Positions 47,581 to 56,581 of a stretch of DNA of 64,000 bases are shown here, in pieces; position 1 is the first letter of the stretch, and each line of letters starts with the position of its first letter. The position numbers and the translations under genes were made by a program. The notes beneath the pieces were generated by a model that was not told where the DNA came from, searched no databases, and saw nothing but the letters and a program-made list of their open reading frames with translations. Source of the DNA: Artocarpus heterophyllus (taxonomy: Eukaryota > Streptophyta > Magnoliopsida > Rosales > Moraceae). Where the stretch lies: NCBI GenBank assembly GCA_025403435.1, contig CM046350.1:30223346-30287345 (forward strand), given 5' to 3'.

Positions 47581-48472
47581 TATCAGTAGTACTTTATTAA
47601 TTATGTCTTTCTAAATTTCTTTTTACCTGAGGTAAGAAGGGGAAATTCTGGCAAAATTACCTTAAATATTTTTGGTTTTTCTTAGTTTTCTAAGCAGTTA
47701 TAATGTCAAAATATTTTTTTAGAAAACTTAGAATTTCAATATTTTTTTTAGCTAGAACTCTGCCAAAATTATGGTTTTGATTTATCGACGACATAGACTG
47801 GCACAGATAATGCTTAGGAGGACCTTGATTACTCGTAACAGAGAATGGCTCGGTAAATGCTTAACTTACTATCTTGGTTGTTATTTTAGTTAAGTTATGT
47901 TGAAATACTGCTTATTTATTAAGTTATGTTTTTGCTACATTATAGACATGGAATGGCACAGTAAATGCTTGGTAACTCTTGATTTATTGTCGACATAGGA
48001 TGGCATAGTGTATACTTAAACCAAGATATCAGTAGTACTTTATTAATTATGTCTTTCTAAATTTCTTTTTAGCTGAGGGAAGAAGGGGAAATTCTGGCAA
48101 AATTACCTTAAATATTTTTGGTTTTTCTTAGTTTTCTAAGCAGTTATAATGCCAAAATATTTTCTTAGAAAACTTAGAATTTCAATATTTTCTTAGCTAG
48201 AACTCTGCCAAAATTACGGTTTTGATTTATCGACGACATAGACTGGCACAGATAATGCTTGGGAGGACCTTGATTACTCGTAATAGAGAATGGCTCGGTA
48301 AATGCTTAACTTACTATCTTGGTTGTTATTTTAGTTAAGTTATGTTGAAATGCTGCTTATTTATTAAGTTATGTTTTTGCTACATTATTGACATGGAATG
48401 TCATAGTAAATGCTTGGTAACTCTTGATTTATTATTTACGTTGGATGGCATAGTATATACTTAAACCAACTA
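47581..48472 (+). repeat. 446-bp tandem duplication confined to the 5' LTR
   Basis: TATCAGTAGTACTTTATTAA begins at 47581 and again at 48027. The second unit (48027-48472) ends in ACTTAAACCAAC. The 3' LTR has a single unit (from about 57809). The two units differ by a few substitutions. Confidence 0.92.
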
Positions 48473-48882
48473 ATAAATAAAAAGAGAAACTAAAATATAT
48501 TTAAGATAATTGCTAAAACAGAACCTTTAAACCTCAGTCCTGTTATTATTGTTGTTTTACCTCTTTAAATTGTCATTATTATTGTTGTTACTCTGCTTAA
48601 GTTATTATTTGCATTTCTTGTTATTAAAGTTCCAAATTATCAAAATTTAAAGATGAAAAATGTTGTAAAAATGTGTAAATATTGTAAATACATTCTGTGA
48701 ATAATAAATATTAATCCTCAAAATTTTCAGCTTAAATAAAAAGAAAAAGTTAATATAATATATGTACTGGAACTGAATAAATCCTTCCCTGTGGGTTCGA
48801 CCTCGGATTCACCGAGTAAATATTACTTGAGACAACCTTATACTTGGGGTTATTTTAGAATGCGTAAATAGACGTGAGATCA

Positions 48883-48904
48883 AGTTTTTGGCGCCGTTGT
48901 AGAG
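48883..48904 (+). other. Primer binding site (tRNA-Asp type)
   Basis: The phrase TTTTTGGCGCCGTTGTAGAGG follows the LTR. TGGCGCCGTTG is complementary to the 3' end of tRNA-Asp, the primer commonly used by Athila elements; the last bases have diverged. Confidence 0.75.
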
Positions 48905-49633
48905 GAACGGTATTGTTTTTTGTGCAGTATAATATTGTATAATATATTTTCTTTTTCTTTTTCTTTTTCTTTTTCTTTTTCTTTTATATATTACTAACTT
49001 TTCTTTTCTTTTGTTTTATTTCTTTTCTTTTGTTAATATCTTCTCTTTTGCAGGTATTAAGTACTATTCACATAGAATCTGCATGCATTTTCTGTAAGTT
49101 ACTATTTGTAGTAGTTACTATTTACGTCACTATTTTAATACTAAAAAAATTAAAAAAAATATAAAAAACATCAAAAAAATCAAAAATCATAAATTTTTTT
49201 TTTATTTTCTCTCATTTCTTTTGTAAAATATTTATTTTGCTAGTTTTAGGTTTTTGCCTTAGAAATAAAACTTCATAAAATTTTAGTTTGGGTTTTCCAT
49301 AATACTTAATAAATAAATTGTGTTTTTGTGAAAAGTATTTTTTGAGAAATTTTTTTGGGGACTGGTACTGGTTCAGAATTCTTTCCCATAACCGGTTCAC
49401 TTTTGGAGATTCTCCCAACACCAGTCATTCCTAGAACGTTGTTCTGTCAAGGAGATTAGTTCTTAAGGAGCTTAGCACCACCAATCTTTCTTGGGGACAT
49501 TCTTGAAAAATATAATTCGTAAACTTTACAAAATCAATAAGGCAGATACTTTTCATTCACTACTCTACTCTCCCTGAGTAGAGAAAAGCTTAGTATTTGT
49601 CTATAAAATTTTGTAAATATTTAAACAATTTGT
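48905..49633 (+). other. Leader between primer site and gag
   Basis: AT-rich leader with a (CTTTTT)n run at about 48946-48994. Part of it (49250-49620) is shared with the element at the right edge (61400-61755). No frame. Confidence 0.6.
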
Positions 49634-50772
49634 ATGCCAGTTTGGTTTCATGAGTCTAATAGTCATAGGTTAGTTAGGAAAAGTTTAGAACCACCTTTTG
49701 TCTCTGTTGTGTCTTCAAATTCACCAAAAATGGCTGATGATGAAAGTGTTTATAATGTAAATATTGTTAATCAACAAATTATCAATCCTATTGTTTGTTC
49801 AATGAGAGATTATTTGCAACCACCCCGTGAATCCACTCCTTCATGTTTGGTTTTTCCTCTCAATGCTCATCACTTTAGGTTTAAACCTGGGATGATCAAC
49901 TTGCTTCCCAATTTTCATGGCTTAGAATCCGAAAATCCATATATGCACCTTAGAGAGTTTGAAGATGTTTGTGCTACTTTCACTGACCAGGAAGCTTCAA
50001 ATGAAATTGTTAAGTTTAAGCTTTTTCCTTTTTCTTTAAAAGACAAAGCTAAAACTTGGCTTACTTCTTTAAAACCTAGGCCAATAGGTACATGGCAAGA
50101 AATGCAAATTGAGTTTCTGAAAAAATTCTTTCCAACACATAAGACCAATGCTTTGAAAAAACAAATTCAAAATTTTTCCCAAAATGAAAAAGAAGTTTAT
50201 TTCCAATGCTGGGAACGATTTAAAGATTTGTTAAATTCTTGCCCACATCATGGTTTTGCAAAATGGTGTTACATTAGTTTTTTTATGAAGGCTTAACTCC
50301 TAAAACCCGTCAATTTGTTGAAACAATGTGTTATAAAGAATTCCTTGATAAAGAACCTGATGAAGTGTTAGATTTTCTTAATAATTTGGCTGATAACTCT
50401 CAAAACTGGCAACATAGTAATTCTGAAGGCTCAATTAGATCTAATCTTGCTAATGCTCAAAGAGGTGTCCATCAACTTAGTCAAGAAAATGATCTAAGTG
50501 TTAGAATTGCATGTTTGGCTAAAAAGATTGAAGCCATGGAACGAAGGAATGTCCAAGAACCCAAAATTGAAATTTTGTGTAGTGTTTGCAAAACTCTAGG
50601 ACACTCAAATTATGAATGCCCAATTTTTAAGGAAGAGTCTCATGAACAGGTGAATTACACAAATCAATTGGACCCACCTAGAAAGCCATTTCCATCCCCA
50701 CATTCTGACACATACAATTCACAATGGAAAAACCATCCCAATTTTAGTTGGAGAAATGATCAACCACAATAG
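49634..50772 (+). pseudogene. Athila-like gag with zinc knuckle, frame-shifted
   Basis: Structural protein of the virus-like particle. The first frame (49634-50296) contains SCLVFPLNAHHFRFKPG, LREFEDVCATF and the gag core phrases SLKDKAKTWL, WQEMQIEFLKKFFP and CPHHGF. A shift in the T-rich stretch near 50280 moves the frame. The second frame (to 50772) continues with LTPKTRQFVETM before its first ATG at 50326 and carries a CX2CX4HX4C knuckle (CSVCKTLGHSNYEC). It stops at a CAATAG (Q-to-stop) at 50770. I take 49634 as start because the homologous start and N-terminus are kept in the right-edge element; 49730 is a possible alternative. The protein cannot be made whole. Confidence 0.85.
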
Positions 50773-52259
50773 CAATATCAACCACCACCACCACTTCCAC
50801 CACAAAATTCTCAAGGCCGTCCACCATTTTCATCAAATTCTCAAAATTTTCAAAGGCCTCCATAAAATTTTTCTGAAAATCTCCAATCTCGAGTCAAAAC
50901 TCTTGAAGACACTTTGCAAACTTTCATTCAAGCTCAAAAATCATTCATTTAAAAACAAGAAGTTCATAACACTCGCACTTCTCAAGACATTCATGAAATT
51001 AAAGAATCCATTTCTAAACTCACTTCTTCCCTTCGCATTCAAGAAAAAGGCAAATTTCTTGCTCAACCTGTACATTATCCATCTGCAAATGAAATTGCCT
51101 CTTCTAGTTCACAGTCACAACAAGAAACTGTTAATTTTGTTACAGCTCTTCGAAGTGGAAAAACTATTGATAAGACTAATCTTTTAAAAGATCAGAAACT
51201 TAATTCAACTTTGAAAAATGGTGATAAAATTAATAGTGATGAGGAAATTTCTGAAAAAATAAAAGAGTGTTTCAAGAGAGAAATTTGTTCCAAATATTCC
51301 ATTTCCTCAAGCTTTGCTTTCAAAAGAGAAGTTTGACAAAAATGCTAAAATTTTTGAACTGTTCAAACAAGTCAAAATTAACATTCCACTTTTAGATGCA
51401 ATCAAACAAGTCCCATCTTATGCTAAATTTTTGAAAGATTGTTGTACAATTAAAAGACATAATATGACTAAAACTACATTTTTAGCTGAGAATGTTAGTT
51501 CCATCATTCAACATGATTCATCATTAAAATACAAAGATCCTGGTTGTCCCACAATTTCTTGTATCATCGAAAATACTCAAATTGAACATGCTTTGTTAGA
51601 CCTTGGTGCTAGTGTCAACCTCTTACCTTATTCTGTTTATCAGCAATTAGGTTTAGGTGAACTAAAGCCAACTTCTGTCACACTTTAACTAGCTGATCGA
51701 CCTGTAAAAATTCCAAGAGGTGTTGTTGAGGATGTGTTAGTCCAAATTGATAAATTTTACTACCTAGTAGATTTCATTAACCTATCACAAATTCAAATGT
51801 TCAAATTCTTGTCATTTTAGGTCGTCCATTTCTTGCAACTTCTAATGCTTTGATTAATTGTAGATATAGAATACTAAAATTGTCTTTTGGGAATATGACT
51901 TCAGAATTCAACGTTTTTAACATGCCACAATCACCCTCTGGAAAGTGTGAAGTGAACTTTGTTGAGAGCAGTACTTTTGGAACGTTTGTTGTTTCTTTGG
52001 CTGATTTGGCTAATTCTTTTGATTCGAATGTTTCACCCAAAGTTGATAACCATCCTGTGAATGTTTTTGACCAATCTCTTGAAGCTAAAAATTCAAGTTT
52101 TGAAGCTGAATGTGAAAATGAAGTTTTTGAAGAAGAACTTGAGGATGAGGTGATGGGTGACAATATGGATGACCTCATGTCTGATCTCATGGATGCAGAA
52201 GAATTTCAGCAAAGATTCTTTGTAGCTGTTGGCAACTTAACTTTTTGGGAGTGATATCT
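50773..52259 (+). pseudogene. Gag tail and aspartic protease, broken; pol ends here
   Basis: The proline/glutamine-rich gag tail runs to about 51300 with stops. The protease frame (51314-51688) has DLGASVNLLPYSVYQQL with the catalytic aspartate present. It ends at a stop where a leucine-type codon is expected, continues LADRPVKIPRGVVEDV, then shifts again near the GRPF-type flap (about 51825). The last frame (51850-52254) starts LKLSFGNMT, the usual Athila bridge after the protease, and ends in a strongly acidic tail. In autonomous relatives RT follows; none is present here. Confidence 0.8.
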
Positions 52260-52700
52260 TTTGGTAGAGCAACTCTTACAACAGTCATCAACATTGACGA
52301 TTTTGACTCTGATCCTAAAACTGAAATCATAGTTATAGATTAATATTTGTATTGTATTTATATTTTTGTATTTGTTTGTTGTATCTTTATTTTCTTTGTG
52401 TTTTCCTAAAAATCAGAAAAATAATTTCAAAAATTCATTAAAATGGCAGAAATTATGAAGGTTATAATCAACAAGATTAGTTGGTATTTTTGTATCAATG
52501 GCCTCTAGAAACGCATTTTAATGAAATGATTTTCAATGAATTTTTCTAAATTTAAATCTTTGTAAATAAAAAAAATGAAAAACTCAAAAAAAAAAAAACA
52601 CAAAAATATTTTCATTTCTGAGTAATCTGTTAGGTTACTTTTCTTTAGCCTATTTTAGTTTAGCCCATTATTCTCGCATGCGTCTGTATAGTCTTCCCCG
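52260..52700 (+). other. Link between gag-protease and cassette
   Basis: No gene. The first 80 bases still read as degraded acidic coding sequence. Then AT-rich DNA with the hairpin at 52434-52525. Confidence 0.5.
52434..52525 (+). other. Hairpin E (11-bp stem, GAAACGC core)
   Basis: TTCATTAAAAT (52434-52444) pairs perfectly with ATTTTAATGAA (52515-52525). Just inside the stem are GGCAGA on the left and TAGAAACGC on the right, variants of the core shared with hairpins at 53675, 55132, 55249 and 55304. Confidence 0.6.
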
Positions 52701-52727
52701 TGTCTAAACAGAAATCCACCCCTTGTC

Positions 52728-52734
52728 TATAAAA
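52728..52734 (+). promoter_or_regulatory. TATA box of the captured cassette
   Basis: TATAAAA in CCTTGTCTATAAAATC, 270 bases before the cysteine-rich frame and followed by a CT-rich leader (52770-52990). The decayed cassette at 28465-28471 keeps the same TATA phrase. This suggests the cassette brought its own promoter rather than relying on the LTR. Confidence 0.6.
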
Positions 52735-53004
52735 TCTATTACTGTGCATTTAAGCTCAAAAAATCTTTATTCTTTCTCTTTCTAAATTTCTTGTTCTCTC
52801 TTTCTTTCGAATTCTCTCTGTCTTCTCGCTAAAATCCTAAGAAATTCTTCAAAACTCTTTCAAAGTTCTTCGATCTTTCAAACACTTTTTCCAGAAAATC
52901 TTCAATCTCCTTTTCTTCTGCTTCCACAAAAAATCTTCACAATTATCTCTCAAACTCTCTCTTAAAGCTTTCACTTCACTCTCAAGAATCTCAATTCCTC
53001 AATC

Positions 53005-53559
53005 ATGTATCCGAAATATGAGCACTTAAAGAAATATTTCCCTTCACTTTCTCAAAGAGAAATTAGAAAGAAGAACAAAACTATAGTCACTCGTCTTTGG
53101 GTACTTTTACGTTTTAAGCTTTCTACTGATATTAAGATGTACATAGAAGGTCTTGTTCGTTCAAGTGATGTAAATAATGTAGGTTTGCCTGGCATGGGTA
53201 CAAGTCTGTGTGCTAGAAAAAGAAGAGCTCATCGTATGGAGTCAAAATGTCATAAATGTTCTCGTCAAACTTGTTCTAGAAAATATTCCTCACCTGGTTT
53301 CGTATCTAGAAATAGGGAAGATAAAATTCAGTTTTGTAAAAATGGTCTTAGGAATGAAAACTTAGAAGAACTCCGAGTTTCTCTTAAGTCCCATCCAAGT
53401 GGATACATTTGGGGGGCTATGAAACAACTCTGGCCTCAATTTCATGTAGAAAAAGAACGTCTTGGGAATCTGATGCTAAAAGACCCAACTATTCAGTTTG
53501 CGAGAATGTTAGATGGAAAACAGACTCAAGATCCTTCTACTTCAGAACAAGGTCTGTAA
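53005..53559 (+). CDS. Basic cysteine-rich protein, possible viral-type nucleic-acid-binding protein (184 aa)
   Basis: Function not established. The N-terminal 55 residues are lysine/arginine-rich with few acids. A glycine-rich turn (GLPGMGTS, 60-67) leads into the basic motif ARKRRA (70-75), then CHKC (82-85), a further cysteine at 90, PGF (97-99) and NREDKIQF (103-110). The order of basic ARxRRA stretch, CxxC-type zinc motif, P-G and N/D-rich stretch matches the small cysteine-rich nucleic-acid-binding proteins of carla- and vitiviruses (Betaflexiviridae), several of which suppress RNA silencing; the resemblance is by eye and needs a profile search. Residues 130-184 are not recognised. Start: first ATG after a CT-rich leader behind a TATA box. 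It is fully open although gag and protease in the same element are broken. A decayed copy lies at 28637-29160. The LOG-like gene follows 650 bases downstream. Confidence 0.65.
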   Translation: MYPKYEHLKKYFPSLSQREIRKKNKTIVTRLWVLLRFKLSTDIKMYIEGLVRSSDVNNVGLPGMGTSLCARKRRAHRMESKCHKCSRQTCSRKYSSPGFVSRNREDKIQFCKNGLRNENLEELRVSLKSHPSGYIWGAMKQLWPQFHVEKERLGNLMLKDPTIQFARMLDGKQTQDPSTSEQGL

Positions 53560-54209
53560 AGTATTTTTCTTTGTTTCTTTGTGTGTTTGTCTTAAAAAAA
53601 ATCATCATAAAAAAAATTTTAAAAAAAATTTGTTGAAAATTTATTCGAGATATGATCATGGTTTTAATGAAAAATCATCAAAACGGCTGAGTAACAGAAT
53701 TTCTGGAAACGTGTTTTGATGAACAAAAGTTTTCTTCAACTTATTCTCGAATAAAATTTCATCAACAAAAAGATTTTTATTTTTGTGTGATTTATATAGT
53801 AGTTGTTTAATAATTGCGATTGTACTGTTTATCTTATAATAATAATATCTTGACTTTTCTTCTTTTGTCAGATGCATAATTTTCTTCGGTAGGTATCTTG
53901 TGTGTCGTGTAAGATAAGCTTTGCTTCAAATTTTAAAATTTAGTGCCATTTGTCAAAAGTTGTACAGTAAAGTCTAGTTTGTCAAAAGGTAAATAGTTTT
54001 GTCAAGTACAAGTTGTGAAAATGTTCTGAAGGTGTGTCACATTTATCTGTTCTTGTCTGTAATCACGGCTATCTTTATTTAATTTTACCCAATGTTCTCT
54101 TTAGGTGTGTATAAAATCCTTTTAGTTCTTAAGTTTTTCTCAAAACAAATTTGTAAGATAGAGTTAGTCAAGTGAAAAAAAAAAAAGAGTCTTAGTCTTA
54201 GTAATTATC
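53560..54209 (+). other. Spacer between the two cassette genes
   Basis: Contains hairpin A (53675-53722) and, near 53949, TTTGTCAAAAGTTGTACAGT and two related words, as in the decayed cassette (29574 onward). An A-rich tract precedes the LOG start. No separate TATA box is obvious for the LOG gene, so one two-gene transcript or an unseen promoter are both possible. Confidence 0.5.
53675..53722 (+). other. Hairpin A (10-bp perfect stem around GGCTGAG...GAAACG core)
   Basis: TCATCAAAAC (53675-53684) pairs with GTTTTGATGA (53713-53722). Inside the stem: GGCTGAGTAA, an inner CAGA/TCTG stem, then GAAACGT. It lies 115 bases after the stop of the cysteine-rich frame. Confidence 0.7.
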
Positions 54210-54779
54210 ATGGATTCCTCGTCCCAGTCATCTTTAAAGTTCAACAATATCTGTGTGTTTTGTGGTTCTAAATCAGGAAAAGGCATTGATTACATAGAAG
54301 CTGCATTTCATTTAGGTTATGTCTTGGCTAAGAAAAAGATAAACCTTGTCTATGGAGGAGGTAGTCTAGGTTTAATGGGTACTGTTGCTGCTGGAAGACG
54401 TTCTGGAGGTACTGGAGCTTTAGGTATTATTCCAGGTGTCCTCGCTCAAAGTCGTTTATGTGGTCCTACCATTGGTGTTGAAAAAATAGTCACAGGTATG
54501 CCTGAGCGAATAAGAGACATGGAGTTTGCTTCTGATGCTTTCATTGCTTTACTTGGAGGTTTAGGAACTCTAGAAGAACTTTTTGCCATAGCTAGTTGGA
54601 AATTGTTAGGACTACACTCTAAACCTGTTGGTTTGTTAAATATAAATGGTTACTTTGACAGTTTGCTTAGTTTTTTAGATCATGCTGTGGAACAAAAGTT
54701 TCTTGAGGAGATAGAAAGAAAGATTTTTATCTCTGCCCCTACTGTAGAGGAATTGCTCGAAAAAAATGCACATCATTGA
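54210..54779 (+). CDS. LOG: LOG-like cytokinin riboside 5'-monophosphate phosphoribohydrolase, captured by a retrotransposon (189 aa)
   Basis: LONELY GUY enzymes cut ribose phosphate from cytokinin nucleotides and release the active base; they act in the cytosol and nucleus. Visible family motifs: VFCGSKSG (16-23), YGGGSLGLMG (48-57), the GIIPG turn (72-76), arginine 100 in the segment usually holding RK, SDAFIAL (108-114), the GGxGTxxE site at 116-123 with glutamate 123, and KPVGLLNINGY (138-148). Odd points: proline before GG is leucine 115, the aromatic inside GGxGT is leucine 118, and the lysine of RK is isoleucine 101, so activity is uncertain. At 189 residues it is slightly shorter than typical plant LOGs (about 210-220). 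It is intronless, whereas plant LOG genes usually have several introns; this suggests capture from RNA or from an intronless viral-type source. It follows the cysteine-rich gene in the same order as the decayed cassette at 28.6-29.9 kb. Start: first ATG after an A-rich tract. Confidence 0.88.
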   Translation: MDSSSQSSLKFNNICVFCGSKSGKGIDYIEAAFHLGYVLAKKKINLVYGGGSLGLMGTVAAGRRSGGTGALGIIPGVLAQSRLCGPTIGVEKIVTGMPERIRDMEFASDAFIALLGGLGTLEELFAIASWKLLGLHSKPVGLLNINGYFDSLLSFLDHAVEQKFLEEIERKIFISAPTVEELLEKNAHH

Positions 54780-55131
54780 TCCTGAAACGGACACTGCAAC
54801 ATCAAAGTTCTACGAAAAATGCAAACGAGATTGGGATCTTTCTCTCTAAACTCTATCTCTTTTAGTTTTACTTACAACATTATTGTTTTTGTCTTTGTTT
54901 ATGCGTTTGTCTTTGAATAACCGCTCTTGTAAGTATATGTTGTTACTCTTCTTACTTAATCTTGTTAAACATTGGGAACAGTGTTCAATTTAGGTTGGGG
55001 GGAGAAGGTTGTGTCAATTTTTTTCTTTTGTGATTGAATCTGGGACTAGTTTTAAAAACCAAGCGAAAAAAAAACTTTGAAAATAAAAAAGTGTGCTGTT
55101 TGTAAGACTTTAAGATTCATGTGTTCATAGG

Positions 55132-55174
55132 TCGAGATGGCTGAGTGAAGGTTTTGTCTTGAAACGCGTCTCGA
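55132..55174 (+). other. Hairpin B (core GGCTGAG...CTTGAAACGC)
   Basis: TCGAGA (55132-55137) pairs with TCTCGA (55169-55174), with an adjoining T-G wobble. Inside: GGCTGAGTG, an AAG/CTT inner stem, GAAACGC. Confidence 0.6.
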
Positions 55175-55248
55175 TAATGGTCCGAAAATGAAGTCCTTTG
55201 TGTTTGTAAATTCTCATCTCTACATCTTTCTTTTGTAGCATGCAAGTT

Positions 55249-55297
55249 TGAAGATGGCTGAGGTAAGGAGTATTAATATTCTTGAAACGCATCTTCA
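55249..55297 (+). other. Hairpin C (core GGCTGAG...CTTGAAACGC)
   Basis: TGAAGAT (55249-55255) pairs perfectly with ATCTTCA (55291-55297). The inner part AGGAGTA/TATTCTT forms a second stem with a TTAA loop and G-U pairs. The core words are the same as in hairpin B. Confidence 0.65.
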
Positions 55298-55303
55298 CGT
55301 TGA

Positions 55304-55353
55304 TAGAAATAGCTGAGTAATAAAGTGACTAGCATTCTTGAAACGTGTTTCTA
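55304..55353 (+). other. Hairpin D (core AGCTGAG...CTTGAAACGT)
   Basis: TAGAAA (55304-55309) pairs with TTTCTA (55348-55353), again with a T-G wobble inside. Core words as in A-C. Confidence 0.6.
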
Positions 55354-56566
55354 CATGATTGTAAAAACTATGTTTGCATTGCATTTATTAATTAAAAAAA
55401 ACTCAAAAAAAAATTAAAATCTAAAAATATTTTCAGTGATTTGCTTCCTGTCCAATGACGACATCAAGATTATAGCATTTTCATGACTTAAGGTAAATTT
55501 TAAATATTATTTAAGTTTATGTTAGTTTCTTTAGTTTGCCATATGTTTAGGATGAAATTTTCCCAAAATTTGAACACTTAATCTTGCACTATGATTTGTT
55601 ATATTAATTTAGAGACTGTTTATGTTAGTATAATTTAGTTTATTTTCATAAAATCTTATAACTTGTTTAAATCCCTCTTGAGGCGAAATCCTAGATAATA
55701 CTAAGTTATAGATATAATTTAGGCCATCTTTGGATCGTTTGAGCCTTTGAAGCTAACCTGTATACATTTTATATCCCTAGTTACCTTGTTGTGCTTAATG
55801 TTCTATTTTCTTTGTTACCCATATATTTAGCCTAGCTTTTTTAATAAATTCATAATCCTTTTCTTGCACCTTTCACTCATAAGGCATTTGTTCTTTCAAG
55901 TGTAATCGGATTTATAACAATATTATGGGAGTTAGGAATATCTGTTACCTCTGTAAAATATGTATGTGTATTGTAACTCTTCAGTTATTTTGTATTTCAA
56001 TAAAAAAAAGGTAAAAAAAAATTAAAAAAAAAGAAAGTTAAATAAAAAGTGGTTGACAAAGGAAATTTCATTTCGAGTTCGAGATTGTAAACTTTGGGAA
56101 TTGGATTGTACATTTTAAAGGTTTAAGATTTTTGTAAGTGTCTTATGGGTGAACTGAGCCTCAAATATATCTTCCATCCTACCTTTAACCGAATCCTTAC
56201 ATTACAAGCCGAATAAAGTCCTAAAGGTCTTTAACAAGGTGTTATTTTACATTAGTGGAGAGAGGGATGAAAAACAAATTTATAAGAATTTATTTAAATA
56301 AATTAAGATATATTAATGAAATTTATCTGGTTAATATGCATTGATTAGTAATAGAAATTCACACACACAGAAGAAAATTCATTTTAAATATTTGACGAAC
56401 TCTAGAAATGAATCAGAACTTAATTAATATTTACATCTTTACTTTGAGGCATAAATATGAGATAAGCCTTGAGGAAAATCAGTGAGGAATCACAAGTTTT
56501 TTCACAAAAAAAAAACCTTTTGTCTGTTTTAAGTTTTATCGCTTTAATTGCTCGGGACTAGCAATA

Positions 56567-56581
56567 AGCTGGCTGGGGGTG
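56567..56581 (+). other. Polypurine tract of the LOG-carrying element
   Basis: A short G-rich run (GGCTGGGGGTG) directly precedes the 3' LTR start TGGTGAGACTTAG. Confidence 0.5.

Larger units (their letters stand above)
46332..48882 (+). repeat. 5' LTR of the LOG-carrying element
   Basis: 2,551 bp. AT-rich start, GC-rich block 46910-47340 with a G-box (CACGTG, 46915-46920), TATAAATA at 47428-47435. It is 466 bp longer than the 3' LTR, almost entirely because of a 446-bp tandem duplication (47581-48472). Confidence 0.92.
54780..56581 (+). other. 3' non-coding region of the LOG-carrying element
   Basis: No open frame. ACATTGGGAACAGTGTTCAA, followed by TTTAGGTTGGGGGG at 54988, is the phrase commonly found after the last gene in Athila-type elements. 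Hairpins B, C and D lie at 55132-55353. The rest is AT-rich to the polypurine tract. Confidence 0.6.

Noticed and set aside
54210..54779. Lysine decarboxylase annotation for the LOG-like gene
   Set aside because: This is an old database label for the same fold; the YGGG and GGxGTxxE motifs identify LOG-type phosphoribohydrolases.
52434..55353. Hammerhead or other self-cleaving ribozyme at the CTGAG...GAAAC hairpins
   Set aside because: The strands before CTGA and after GAAA pair with each other, leaving no cleavage-site strand, and the CTGANGA core is incomplete. Kept only as an unnamed structural motif.
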